Below, one piece after another: positions 1 through 11,247 of a DNA stretch of 64,000 bases; the first letter of the stretch is position 1; each line of letters starts with the position of its first letter. The DNA lies in the NCBI RefSeq assembly GCF_905220565.1, contig NC_059404.1, positions 7,096,472 to 7,160,471 of the forward strand. The letters run 5' to 3'. The notes beneath the pieces were generated by a model. It was given only the letters and a program-made list of their open reading frames with translations. It was not told the DNA's origin and did no database searches. This stretch comes from Melitaea cinxia (taxonomy: Eukaryota > Arthropoda > Insecta > Lepidoptera > Nymphalidae). The position numbers and the translations under genes were made by a program.

Positions 1-231
1 AGGTATGCATAGCTCGGTGACCTAGATTTTTATTTAATTTTCTTTTGTACAAACTTTGTTCTGCCTTATTAACAACACAAAAAAAAATGTCCGATAGGTA
101 TGTCATTATTTTGTTGCTCTGGTGTGGAACTTCTACGCATACATGCATATCTGCGATTCACATTAATTTGTCAAACTGGAAATATCTATAATAAACTTGG
201 TTATAGGTCGAATTTAAACTAATATGGGAAT
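1..231. other. AT-rich DNA, no gene seen
   Basis: No coding signal is visible. Bases 10-30 (agctcggtgacctaga) resemble the tail of the Helitron-like repeat seen whole at 48358-48812, so an old fragment may start here, but the match is short. Confidence 0.4.
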
Positions 232-675
232 AGTTGTGTTTGATCGCAAACGAAAAAAAAACCGACTTCAATTACATCGACAAGTAATACAACGTAGGTA
301 GACGAAAAAGTAGTCAAGTAAATACGCGTTATCAAAGATTACTCAAAAAGCTGTATTCAGATCTCGATGAAATTTAAATGTGACCACGTGATAAGCATCA
401 GCTTTCGATTAAATTAAAAATCAATCAAAATCGTTAACTACACCCAGTAGAAAGTTATGCGGTATAATACAACGTAGGTCGACGAAAAAATACTCAAGTA
501 AAAACGCATTATTAGATATAACTCGAAAAGTACTTGTGTTGTCGAAAAGTGTTTGAGTTGTACCTTTTATTTTTTTATAATCGAAATCGGTCCACTTATT
601 CAAAAGTTCTGATGTAACATACATAAAGAAATACAATTGAATTGAGAACCTCCTCCTTTATTGGAAGACGGTAAA
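232..675 (-). repeat. AACCGACTTC-family interspersed repeat, copy 1
   Basis: The copy runs in reverse. It starts with the family's conserved edge (tgtgtttgatcgcaaacga), then the inner terminus aaccgacttcaattacatcg, and ends with cctcctcctttattggaagac. The termini AACCGACTTC and GAAGTCGGTT are inverted repeats of each other, as in a non-autonomous DNA transposon. The middle carries the recurring phrases aatacaacgtaggt and gttctgatgtaacatacat. About a dozen copies occur in the window. I recognise no coding capacity; short open frames in it recur only because the repeat recurs. Confidence 0.8.
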
Positions 676-1361
676 AAATAGAAAAAAAACTATTAATACA
701 TAAAAGATAAGGAACTTTTTTTAATGTGATGACACGACAATTTTCTAATGTATTTCTTATGTGTTAGAAAGCTAATTACGTAATACTTGACATCGAAGAA
801 TCTTAGACACGTACCTACTCGTATGTAGCTTATGTTAACTAATAAAACGATATGTGTTACGAGCTGTGGCTAATTAACTGAAAGTAAAAATGTATAAAGA
901 TAGGATTTCTAAAAATTGCTGTAATATCAAATATGTACCAAGGTAACCAACTAAACATTTATTTTTGCCCTTGAAGCAATTCGCCCAATTAACTGGTGCC
1001 TATAAAATGAAGCCATTTATCCTCTTAAGAGTATTGTTATCTACGCTGCGTCGATCGATTGTTAAATACTAATAAAATGTTTTGTTATGATTTGAAATGA
1101 GTAATCGCGAACTTAATGTTTATTAAAAATAGAGAATTATGAAGGTTATTGAAATACTTCAATTCTTAATTTCTCCGAAGAAAACAAATTATACCGTCGT
1201 ACATCATTTGCTTACATAAAATAAACTGGTTTAATACTTTTACATTTAGTAATATAAATTGCTATCGTATTTCATAAATTTACTCTTGATACCAAAATTA
1301 TCTAACAATTTTGAATGCATTAGTATAATAGCTATCATAGACTTATCGATGAATAAATACA
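676..1361. other. AT-rich DNA, nothing recognised
   Basis: Low-complexity AT-rich sequence between the copy 1 repeat and the pogo-like element. I see no open frame with protein-like composition and no repeat shared with the rest of the window. Confidence 0.5.
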
Positions 1362-1363
1362 TA

Positions 1364-3081
1364 GAGTAATTAGGGGTAACCGTGCGCAGTGGGTAAGCGA
1401 GCGCACCGTGTATATCTCCGGAATGAGGTGCGCGGGAGGGGTGGTTTGTTTGAGTGAAAGAAAGACACCGTAGCGACCAACTAATTGTGACATGACATTG
1501 CACCGCATGATGTTTTATTCACTTCTGATGCGTTTTTAACTAAATTTATTACTTTCATTGGTAATTTTTGGCATTTTGGAAACTCGTGTTGCATCTATGT
1601 TTTGAATCCAGTAAAGGTAAGTCATATTTTGCTTGATAATAAGCATATTGTAGTAGATTTGTGAAAAATAATATTCAGGTTATGTTCGCTGCCTAAATCT
1701 GTATCAACATTTATTTGTATTTTGACTTCCTGGGGAAAGTGTGCGCGGGTAAGTGTGCGCACGTGTACAGTTACCCGTGCCCTCATAAATTTTTAGATGG
1801 CATAATTCCTTATATGATTTACAGATAAAATTCTAATTACACCTCTTAAAGGTGCTTATGTATTTTGATTTCTTTATGTTACAGTGTTGATCATCATGCC
1901 GCGAATATGGAAAAAACCTGAACTAGCACTAGTGACAGAACAACAACTTGCTAGGGCTAAACAACTTATCCGAAATGGAAAAAGTAAACGAGCTGATGCT
2001 ACCGCCATAGGCATAAGTAAATCCTGCACAAGAGGCTTAAACTGAATGAACTCGCAAATTCAATGGATCATTTTATGCCAACATTCGATAATGAACAAGA
2101 GCTTCCTCTTGTCGTTCATTATAAGAAAATGGATGAAATATTTTTTGGACTCACCATAATTGATTTATGGAGATTGGCATATGATTATGCATCTGTGAAT
2201 AATATCGATAACATATTTGATCATTCTTCAAAAATAGCAGGGCGTGACTGGGTTGCATGTTTTTTAAAACGTCACGCTGAACTAGTCATCCGACAATCTG
2301 CAGTAACCAGTCTGTCTCGAGCTCTGGGGCTTAATAAAGTTCAAGTTGACCGATTCTACAAAAACTTAGAAGAATTGTATGAGAAATACAAATTTCAGCC
2401 GTCGCATATTCAATGTAGATTAGACTGGTATGAGGACAGTGCCAAAGAAAACTCCAAAGGTGGTTACTAAAAAAGGAAAGAAGGTAGTGGCTAAAGTTGT
2501 ATCCGCAAAGAGAAGTGTCACCGTGACAGCAGTCTGCTGCATGAGAATTAATGGCCAATATATCCCACCAGCATTTACTTACCCTCAGAAAAGACCCCGT
2601 GATGATTTAGCGGACGGAGGCTCATCACAAAGTATTTGCATGGTGTCTGACAGTTAACTTTGTGATTGCGATAAATATGATTGAGCTCGAAAAAATATAC
2701 CAAGTTAAATTACCTTTGTGACTAAAAATGAAGACTGAATTAGTAATAGGAATTTCCAGACAGTATTGTCCCCAAAATAATATTTTTGTAATTGTATGTC
2801 TTTTTACTGAAGAATGCGTTTACTTACCCCATACGCGTTCACTTACCCCATAGTGATGCGCACAGTTACCCGCAATATGGGTCAAGTGAACGCATTCCGA
2901 TTTTTTCTCTTTAATTGTTTGTTGCATAAAGATTTACTTTTAATTCGTTTAATTTTTAATTTCCATTTATAGGCTAATAAATGCTCTTTTCAAGGATAAA
3001 CTTTGTATTTCTTTAGCTTTAATATTTAAGACACAGTATCGTATGAAAGGCAAAAGTGCGCACAGTTGCCCCGAATGACTC
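1364..3081 (+). mobile_element. pogo/Tigger-like DNA transposon, dead
   Basis: The element is bounded by TA on each side (1362-1363 and 3082-3083) and by 25-bp terminal inverted repeats that match at 21 of 25 positions: gagtaattaggggtaaccg on the left, and the reverse complement gagtcattcggggcaactg on the right. Both continue into tgcgca. The motif gtgcgcac with ttaccc recurs inside both ends (about 1739-1780 and 2820-2880), so it has subterminal repeats. TA duplication and a CENP-B-type transposase place it in the pogo branch of Tc1/mariner. At 1.7 kb it is internally deleted, because most of the DDE domain is missing. Confidence 0.85.
1896..2657 (+). pseudogene. broken pogo/Tigger-like transposase
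   Basis: This is the remains of a transposase that would have bound the element ends and cut them. The frame from ATG at 1896 gives an N-terminal helix-turn-helix (MPRIWKKPE.., KSKRADATAIGISKS). It then loses frame by one base near 2020, since the continuation LHKRLKLNE lies in the next frame. The frame 2063-2470 is a CENP-B/Tc5-type DNA-binding domain (IAGRDWVACFLKRHAEL, NLEELYEKYKFQPS). A second shift near 2430 leads into the start of a DDE domain (VPKKTPKVVTKKGKKVVAK, TVTAVCCM, MVSDS), ending at a stop at 2655-2657. The expected first-aspartate motif DETG is degraded, and everything after MVSDS is absent. It cannot be active. Confidence 0.85.
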
Positions 3082-3083
3082 TA

Positions 3084-4519
3084 TGTAGTTAGTTACATAC
3101 TAACTGATATTGCTACGTAGTATTTACTGAGTAAACGTTTCAACACTGTGGTAAACCTAAGTAGCGCAATATACGTAGGTACATTTTGAGTTAAGGTCAT
3201 TTTTGTATCATTTTTCTAAAGTTTTGATTTTCCAGATCCATTGTCACGCTGTTTCTAACGAGCATAGAAAGCATGTTATTAAGGAGAAAGTGAAGCACGA
3301 CCATGGCAGGGAAATGACGCCAAAAGTTATTACATAAACTGAATCGTGTTTACTGATTAGGTGAGATTGTGTGTAGCGGTAACGCATAAATCACGAGGCT
3401 ATTACTGTGATATTGTAATTGATAGTTTTTAATCTTGAAAAATCCGGAAACCTTTCTATAAGATTTTTTGGTCAAATACATACTTTTATACCTTTATAGA
3501 GGCGTTTATTATAATCAAATGTTATAAATTAGCGTATCATCCAATGCACAATATATATATTTATAGACTGTATTAAGAATTAATTAGATTGATAACAACT
3601 CATTGTTCTATTAAAACATGCAATAGACTCACCTACATACTTTTAACCTTTTTATTTTTTCATTTAAGTTTTGCTTAAAGGAACTCATAAATAATTGTAG
3701 GTATTAGTTATTTCATTTCCTTAGTCACTCCATTCTCTCATCAGAATCTTATTACAGTTTGAAAGCGAATAATAATAAATTAGGTTTTGCCTTGGAATAA
3801 TTTATGGTAGAACTTATAACATCTATCAGTTGCGAGATTAGTATTCGTGTAGCTTGCGAAATCGTCCACCTCATTGCCTTTCTCTCTAATTTACATTTGT
3901 TTATAGTGAAATGGTTTTCGTTCAATTCCAGACTCCCGACATCTAGGTACTTCTACTGCATACAAAATCTTATGGTATGAAAATATAAAGAAATTCGCTG
4001 CAATGCAAAGCTGAGATTCGTACCTGGAATTTTATTGTTATTATTTATACTGTACATAGAGGTATAATAACATTTTTATAACTTTACCGCTGAATAAGTT
4101 AATTGCGTTATTTAATAGGAGATTATGTAGGTCGACTTAACCGACACGTACTACACAAACTACACATTCACATGTGTCTGTGAGTAAACATATGACGTGA
4201 CGTCATACTACTATATGACTTACCACATAAGCTACTTAAGCTTAAACAAAATTAATATGTCCTAAGCACGTGGTCGATCTCACAAACATGATAGAATTCA
4301 TTATGATATTTATTTACAGTCGTGACGTATTCATAAATAAGTATAAGTACAAAGTTTTGTCAGAATAATAATCAAAACTAATTATATGTTTTTATATTTT
4401 TTATTAAAAAATTTTTTTCTTTTTTTTGATAGATGTCATAAATTTTGTATTTTGTATTTGTATTCTGCTTTAAAATTTGTTTAAAATTTATTTTGTTACG
4501 TGAACATTGTTTTTGATTC
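3084..4519. other. AT-rich DNA, nothing recognised
   Basis: No gene or known repeat was recognised in this 1.4-kb stretch between the pogo-like element and the mariner. A CRE-like palindromic cluster (tgacgtgacgtca) sits at about 4193-4205, with no promoter context that I can defend. Confidence 0.45.
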
Positions 4520-4521
4520 TA

Positions 4522-5802
4522 TTAGTTCTTTACCTATGAAATTGCCGTTTCGTCGTACTAGCTATTTCAAAATAAAAAAAAATCGCTAAGAACTCGAATT
4601 TCAAATTATTTTTATTTTAAAAGTATAGAATTCTTTTTTTTATAATTAGTCATTTGTTTAATGGTTAGCGTTCTGTTTACATCGCATTTGTACGTTTACG
4701 TCATCATGGATATGTTAAAAATTTGAGTGATTATGGAGTACGAGTTCCATCGTGGTAGTAAAGCGGCAGAAGCGGCACGCAACATCAACGACGCTTACGG
4801 TGCGAACACTACTAACGATCGTACCACCCGTTATTGGTTTGCTCGCTTTCGTTCCGGAAATTTTGACCTAAGAAATGAACCACGTGGTCGGCCGGAAATG
4901 TTGGTCGACAATGACGAATTAAAGGCGATTGTGGAGGCTGATGATTCTCAAACTACAACTGAATTAGCCGCAGCTTTCGAAGTTAGCACTAAAACAATAT
5001 TGGTCCATTTGCGTCAAGTTGACAAGGTAAAGAAGGTCGATAAATGGGTGCCTCAAGAATTGAATGATCGCCAGCGCGAAATACGCGTTTAGACGTGCCT
5101 TGCACGGCTCAACAGACACACAAACCAAGGCATATTGAATCGCATTGTTACTTGTGACGAAAAATGGATTCTATTTGACAATTACAAGTGCTCAGCTAGT
5201 TGGTTAGATCCTAGTACAGTACCTAAACTTATGCCCTAAACGAAAAATAACCCCTAAGAAAGTGATGGTAATTGTTTGGTGGTCTAGCAGCGGTGCAATT
5301 CATCACAGCTTCCTACCAAACGGCATGAGCATGACTGCAGATGTGTACTGTAAAGAACTAAACAAAATAATGAGGAAACTCGCACGTCTCCAACCAGCTT
5401 TGGTCAATCGCTCGGCTCCGCTGCTCCTGCACGACTACGCGCGACCTCATACTGCACAGCAGACGGTCTCCAAGTTACATAATCTGGGGTTTTAAGTTCT
5501 CCGTCGCCCACCGTACTCACCAGATCTTGCCCCTACAGACTTCCACTTTTTCCAGAATTTAGATAACTTTTTGGCGGGAACAAAATTAAATACCCGAGAG
5601 GCAGTACAAAATGCCTTTGAAGAGTTTGTTGTCTCCCGTCAAGCAAAGTCTTTCAAGAAAGGCATCAGTAATTACCACTATGTTGGCAAAAATTCATTGA
5701 TTCCATGGGTAATTTACTTTGAATAATAAAAATAAAAAATATAGAAAAAAAGTGCGTTAACTTATTTCATCAAAAACGGCAATTTCATAGGTAAAACCCT
5801 AT
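4522..5802 (+). mobile_element. mariner transposon, full length but dead
   Basis: The element is flanked by TA at 4520-4521 and 5803-5804. The termini are inverted repeats of about 29 bp, and their inner 22 bp are identical (the left arm contains tttacctatgaaattgccgt). Its length of 1,281 bp is normal for mariner. The left end reads ttagttctttacctatgaaa, which resembles the cecropia-type mariner terminus as I recall it, so the subfamily is tentative. Intact ends and TA duplication are seen directly; the coding region is disrupted. Confidence 0.92.
4733..5726 (+). pseudogene. mariner transposase (DD34D), disrupted
   Basis: The transposase can be followed over nearly its full length. The N-terminal helix-turn-helix region reads MEYEFHRGSKAAEAARNIND and YWFARFRSGNFDL. 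The first catalytic Asp is in TCDEKWI, the second in LLHDYARPHTAQ, and the third in YSPDLAPTDFHFF. The spacing from the second to the third Asp is 34 residues, the mariner DD34D signature. Three lesions are visible: a TAG at 5090-5092, a one-base frameshift near 5236, and a TAA at 5493-5495. The frame then continues to the normal C-terminal stop at 5724-5726. All three catalytic aspartates survive, so inactivation comes only from the nonsense and frameshift changes. Confidence 0.92.
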
Positions 5803-5804
5803 TA

Positions 5805-6977
5805 TTATTCTAAAATAAAAAGTCGGTGGAGATATCGAAGATTTTATCGTTATTTCTTTCGATATTCTCATTCGCTAAACAATCATTCAAAAAGCAAGGC
5901 AAACATGTGGGAATGAGGAAAGGGTGATTCCCAGACCCATGAGGCTTCGATACTCAGTGCGTCAGTTCAATAATCTTCTTATTTACTTTAAATTGGGAAA
6001 ATTTGAAACAAGTAAATGAAAAAGAGAATTTTGAATCAGGAGAAAAGAGAATGTTAAAGGCTGTCTGTACCCTGAGCTACTATATATACTGTTAAGAAAC
6101 GTAACGTGGTGTATATTTTGAAGACTTATGGCAGTTGGCAGTGTATTTAGATTTTTATTACTTAATTCGAAAGTTTTTTAAATCGATTGTATAACAAAAG
6201 TGTAAAAATATATTTTAGTATTTTCAAAATTTTGCACTTATATTATTAACATATTTTCGCAATGATCGTCAACTTACCAAATAGGTACGTACATATTACT
6301 TTTTCCACATTCTGAACGCAGCATCGCATAAAACTGGGTCAAGATCTTATTTCGTTGTTTAATAAACATTTAATACATTTTAAAACCAGTCTATAACATC
6401 TTTAGATTATGTAATAAAAAAGAAATTAAAATGATTTATGTACGATTTCTATGTTTCGTCTTCGTACAGAACTATTACAGTCCGTACGCAGCAGTGTGAT
6501 ACTTATGCAATTCTGAGCAACTATAAAACTGGAAATAAAATGATTTTTTGCAGATGCAGAACCAGCAGTGGAGCAATGGGAACATCATAAGCTACAAAGT
6601 ATCACTTTACGGTTTTAAATAGCTGCACGGACAAAACCGCAAGGAAAATCTAGTAAACAATACTTGTTTCTATTGTCCAACTTCAACTAGTTATAAGAAT
6701 ACTGACTTAATTGTAAGTTTCGAAGACGTACACCGACCATCTTTCTTCATAGTTTCCGTTCTTATCGTGATGGTGAAATGTAATTCTTTTAAATACTATT
6801 CATAAACGCAACGTAACAGAAACAAGTACGGCAATCAAAACTGAATTGTGATAGAATATTTGCATATTTGTTATCTTGCAGTATTGTGTTTATTTGTTTT
6901 ACAATGGAAATAATTGCTTTGCAGTCACACGAAAATTTTTTGCCAGATCCTTATTCCAAAAAGTTTGTTACGTTTTT
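5805..6977. other. AT-rich DNA, nothing recognised
   Basis: No open frame with domain-like content, and no terminal repeats or tRNA-like boxes, were seen in this 1.2-kb stretch. Confidence 0.45.
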
Positions 6978-7288
6978 AACCGACTTCCAGAAAAGGAGGA
7001 GGTTCTCAATTCGATTGCATTTTTTTAACGTATGAATTTTTTTTTAATGGATGTTACGTCAGAACTTTTGATAGGGTCGAGCGATTTCGACATTTTTTTT
7101 AAATCGATAGGAGGCTCGTGTCATGTACTCGTGTCATTTAAATTTAATTGAGATCGAACAAATACTTTTCGAGTTATATCTAATAATGGGTATTTATTTC
7201 ACTATTTTTCCATCTACCTACGTTGTATTACTTGTCGATATAATTGATGTCGGTTTTTCTTTTTCGTTTGCCTGCAAACACAATTAAT
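6978..7288 (+). repeat. AACCGACTTC-family repeat, copy 2 (short)
   Basis: Starts ttaaccgacttccagaaaag, continues with ggaggaggttctcaattcga, and ends with the family edge cgtttgcctgcaaacacaat. At about 310 bp it is half the length of the fullest copies (23935-24552, 38761-39402); the middle block with the ggatcc-containing phrase is deleted. Confidence 0.8.
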
Positions 7289-7295
7289 TATCATT

Positions 7296-7400
7296 GCCTA
7301 AAAACAGGGATAAAACAACATTTTCTAAAAATGAATCATAGCTATATCCATTTATCGCCCCCGAAATCCCCTGCATACTTACTAAATTTTATGAAAATCG
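7296..7400 (-). repeat. fragment of the 48.4-kb Helitron-like repeat
   Basis: The reverse complement reads ccaacgattttcataaaatt, then tagctatgattcatttttag and ttatccctgtttttaggcaa. This matches 48427-48530. Only the middle of the element is present, lying directly against the copy 2 repeat. Confidence 0.65.
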
Positions 7401-7508
7401 TTGGTGCCGTATAGTATTAGATTTATACGTAAATGTCCAAATATTTCTTAAATTTGTGTAATAACGGATGATTGCAGAATAATCTATATTAGTTTTTACT
7501 GTTTACAT

Positions 7509-8302
7509 TAGAGATGCCACGAATATTCGGCAATTATTCGGTATTCGGCTATTCGGCCTCTTTTTTTCGCTATTCGGTATTCGGCCGAATATAGTTAACC
7601 ATTTGGCCGAATACCGAATAGCAATTTTTTTAATTCCTACTAACTGTTTTTCCGCGACCTCGCGTAAATTATAGCCTATGTCCTTTCTAAGGCTCTAGAG
7701 TATCTGTGTACCAAATTTCATTTAAATCGGTTCAGCAGTTTGGGCGTGAAATCGTGATAAATAGATTTACTTCCTTTTTTTTTTTGTTTTTTCATAATTT
7801 ATTACCAAATAAATTATGAAAAAACTCAAAATATTACTCACAAAGATATTTATTTAACCAAAAAAGGACTAACAAATTAATATTTAAAATCTACCAGTGG
7901 TAAGAAATAATCACAACAAACAAACTGCCAGTTTATTGTCTTCACTATAAATTTTATAATAGTTCCAAATAGGCGATTTTTTATTAAATTGATTCATTTT
8001 GCTTTTCTCGAACAAACGGTGATATTTCTTATGGTAATCAATCACATTAAATGTTATATTTTAGTATACAGTACGTACGTATGCACCAACAATCAATGAA
8101 AAATGAAATTATGAAACAAAATATTAGGTACTTCAGCGATGCAAGTTTAAACTCGTACGGTGACGAGTTGTGTCTTGTCGCCCGTGAAAAGTACTAAGTG
8201 TGGCCGAATATTCGGCTGCCGAATGTTCGGTGCTTCGGCCAAGAGCCTCGCCGAACATTCGGTATTCGGTATTCGGCCAAATTACTATTCGTGGCATCTC
8301 TA
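7509..8302. mobile_element. non-autonomous hAT-type element with ATTCGG repeats
   Basis: The termini are inverted repeats, tagagatgccacgaat on the left and attcgtggcatctcta on the right. An exact 8-bp target duplication, gtttacat, lies on both sides (7501-7508 and 8303-8310). An 8-bp duplication and short inverted ends are hAT hallmarks. Both subterminal regions are packed with short attcgg/ccgaat units in both orientations (7528-7620 and 8200-8282), which could be transposase-binding sites; that role is inference. The 794 bp contain no transposase. An older repeat fragment (about 7650-7765, including catttaaatcggttcagcag) lies inside. Confidence 0.85.
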
Positions 8303-8310
8303 GTTTACAT

Positions 8311-8732
8311 CTATTTTTACGAAGATAGGTTGTTTTTGCCAGTTTTGGTATTTCACTATACCTACATAAATATTTACACTAATTTACATTCCGATGTAAC
8401 AGGTGTTTTGGTATCAACAACTTTCTAAGTAAATACTTCTCTTGTTTATAACAACTAGGAAACATTCAGTGACAAAATTTCTTCCAAAATGCGTAACATC
8501 TAGTGTAATAGTTTGTTCTAATATCATAACGCGTACCTAAAAACTAGTTTAATCTAGTAAAAACGTTCACACTAGAAATTATTTAAAGTTAATATATGCG
8601 TATGTTTATGCATGAAATAATCACATTGAATAACTCCTTTTAAAAATAAAAATTAAATATGCAAAATAAAACATACCTATATATTAGGTATATATATTAG
8701 CCACTCATCAAATTTACCATTTAACGTCCAAT
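8311..8732. other. AT-rich DNA, nothing recognised
   Basis: Continuation of the hAT target sequence. No gene, tandem repeat or tRNA-like box was seen. Confidence 0.45.
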
Positions 8733-9007
8733 TGAAACAGGCTGTTTGTAGATAAGTTTATCCAGCACGCAAGTTACGAATAGATTTTAACAGCAAGAGA
8801 TATGATTGGTCATTCTGGTCACCGTTTCAATTAAGAAATTGCCCCAATAAAGAAACTAAAACTTTTAGACTAACAATTGCGAATAGAAATATGTCATTAA
8901 TGAGATAGAAATCGATGATGTAAAAGAATAATATATCGTAAACTTTAAACCGATGGATACAGTCATCTGTCAAATAGAGTTAACGGCAACTGGTGAAACA
9001 AGTCCTT
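8733..9007 (+). mobile_element. MITE, 'TGTTTCACCAGTTG' family, copy 1 (diverged)
   Basis: The right end, gtcatctgtcaaatagagtt followed by caactggtgaaacaagtcc, matches the right end of the clearer copy at 60686-60950. The left part shares the phrases aagttacgaat and ttttaacagcaa with it. The left terminus is degraded (gaaacaggctgtttgtagat). The family has inverted ends of about 26 bp and no coding capacity. Confidence 0.65.
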
Positions 9008-9009
9008 AT

Positions 9010-9835
9010 ACTCGGTCAAATTGCAATAAAATAAGAATTCATCGTTAAGAAATTAGGAACCTACAAGTTTTCAACATATCAAGTTTCAAATACATTTTTT
9101 TGAACATTTTAGAACAGTATTTATTTTAAACTTCACATCACACTTCCAAAAAAATCACATTATTTTTTTATTTACCGTGTTTTGAGATAATTAGGTTTCA
9201 CACAATCCGTGATGAATCGATCCAGTCAACAAATTAACATTTACGAATAACTACATGAAATCGATTAAAACATAAAAATTTATCGAAATCATTAAATATT
9301 CGGCCCTTACAGAGTCGCTAAATAAATCGAAAGGTAGTCTAGTTGCAGTACACGAGGAGTGTAAGGACGTACGAAACGGGAGAGTGGAGCGGCCAGCTGT
9401 CGTTGGGCTGGTTGTTGCAACCGGAAACTGGGTCGCCGACTCAAGACTGTCACCACAGCGCTCTGCTTTATCTGATCCACATTTTATTAGAAAGGTCGAG
9501 CGGCTACCTTTCATATTAACGTTAGTATCTACTATTCAAGACTAATTTCTAAGCTAAATATTATTATTATGTTTTGAAACAATACGTCATTAAAAAATAA
9601 ATACATATACTTATAAGCGTATTTAATTACATATTTTAATGGCACAATAATAGCTCTTTACTGCATGCTTATGAATGTTCACATGGTACCTAGCTATGTG
9701 AAATTTTTAAATGTTTGGGTGAGTTTGTCTGTTTATTTAAAATCGCTAACTTAAAACATAATAAACGGTGAATATTATTTTTGTCGTTTATTATCCAATA
9801 TAAATAGTCAATTTCAAATACCACATGCCGCAACA
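9010..9835. other. intergenic stretch with a GC-rich island
   Basis: Mostly AT-rich, except 9300-9510, which is visibly GC- and CpG-rich (for example cgtacgaaacgggagagtgg and tcgagcggctacct). The plus strand stays open for about 230 nt there without an ATG start, and the minus strand is also open. It could be an exon, a promoter/5' leader or transposon sequence. No splice pair or domain decides between these. Confidence 0.35.
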
Positions 9836-10190
9836 GACGCCGCGTTGGCGCAACGGTTACAGGATGGATGATGGATTGTACCTGTTGCGCTAGCGGTTGC
9901 GGGTTCAATCCCCGCACATGAAACATTTGTACAGGTGTTTACTGTGGTCTGGGTGTTTGTGCAGTCCTTATGGGTCTCCCCACCGTGCATCGGAGAGCAC
10001 GTTAAGCCGTCGCATCCGTCCCGGTTGTTATCATGTAAACCTGATAGCGATCGTTACTCATAGTAGGGAATATATCCGCCAACCCGCGTTTGAGCAGCGT
10101 GGTGGATTAAGCTCTGATCCTACTCCTACACGGGGAAAGAGGCCTATGCCCAATAGTGGAATATTACAGGCTGTAGCGTAGCGTAGCGTA
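9836..10190 (+). mobile_element. tRNA-headed SINE, family A, copy 1
   Basis: The RNA polymerase III promoter parts are visible: a box A-like ttggcgcaacggttac at 9845-9860 and a box B-like ggttcaatcccc at 9902-9913. The body carries family phrases that recur at 28.6, 38.5 and 49.4 kb: gagagcacgttaagccgtc, cggttgttatcatgtaaacc, actcatagtagggaatatat and gtggattaagctc. The 3' end is ggctg followed by a short tandem tail (gtagc repeated). This is a retroposon, not a functional tRNA gene. Confidence 0.85.
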
Positions 10191-10191
10191 A

Positions 10192-11093
10192 ATACCAAAA
10201 AATAGCAAAGTTTTTATCTGTACCTAAGTAGTATCGTCAGGTAATGTGCTGTTATTGTATCATTTGTATCCGAAAAAAAAATAAACATTTTTGATATGAT
10301 ATTAAAAATTGTTTAAAAAATAAACAGTTGCACACGCACTAAAAATTGGAAAATTTGTGACAGTTAATGTATGAAAAATCAATGCAAATCTAATTTCGAA
10401 ATGTTGCGTCAATATTTTTCGACGTATTGTACCCAAATCGTACCTGTGTTCATAAACGTCGATACGTGGAATAAAAAGTTAACGCATCATAAAATCGACG
10501 CATTGTATAACCAAAAACTCAAAATCTACATGTTTTCGATACATCGAAGTGTATCAAGCATCACTACAATAGAACGGCATTTTATAAAATCGATAATGTC
10601 AATCATAAAGTATGATATTAAATTGATATAACACGATAACTTTATGACTTTCAAATATCGGGAAGCGGATATGCGATGTTATGTTATTTTGGCTTTCTCC
10701 GAACTTAATATACCTATGTAGTTACATTGTATTTCCTTTTATATCATATTAAATTGAGGAAATCCTTTACACTAATCTGTTATTATTGCCATAAATAAAG
10801 AGAAGAAACCTGACTCATGTACATGTCATGTCGTGTGTTATTAGATTTAGTATATGATTCAGTAACATCGTAGGCCAATAGAATCTAGTTTTGATTTACT
10901 TTAATAATCAGCTTAATTAAAAGCAAAATCGGAGATTAGGACCGGAGATTACCTACTGTAGATGTGGTTCATAAGTTTTACGTAATTGAATTTAGCAACA
11001 AACATCTATATTAGATATAACATTCTCGTAATACCTACATTACATGACTCGGATATAAAAAAAGATTTTTTAATAATAGTACACGTACCTATA
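10192..11093. other. AT-rich DNA, nothing recognised
   Basis: An 86-codon open frame at 10371-10631 has a lysine/isoleucine-rich composition expected from AT-rich DNA. I see no domain, and I do not call it a gene. Confidence 0.45.
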
Positions 11094-11247
11094 TCTATAC
11101 TATATATATTATAAAGAGGAAAAATTTGATTTTACGTTTATTTGTAATGTATCAAAAAAAAAAAAACAGTTAAATGTACCATATTTTACGACTGAGTGGC
11201 GTAGGCTATACGGCCGACCGAAATCGTGTAATCTCGCGGAGAGCTAG
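11094..11247 (+). mobile_element. short non-autonomous Helitron
   Basis: Starts TCTATACTATATATATTATA with an A before it and ends gcggagagCTAG with a T after it, the A/T host junction of Helitrons. At 154 bp it is a deletion derivative with no coding region. Confidence 0.65.

Noticed and set aside
421..636. Small frames with MYVTSELL-like or AHTTFRLK-like starts
   Set aside because: The same peptides recur wherever the AACCGACTTC repeat recurs (23.7, 23.9, 39.2 kb) and shift frame between copies.
7528..8282. ATTCGG clusters as telomere-like repeat
   Set aside because: Insect telomeres are TTAGG; these units lie inside an element with an 8-bp target duplication.
9836..10190. Functional tRNA gene at the SINE head
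   Set aside because: Boxes A and B are present, but the 73-nt cloverleaf context is lost and the unit is repeated with a common non-tRNA body.
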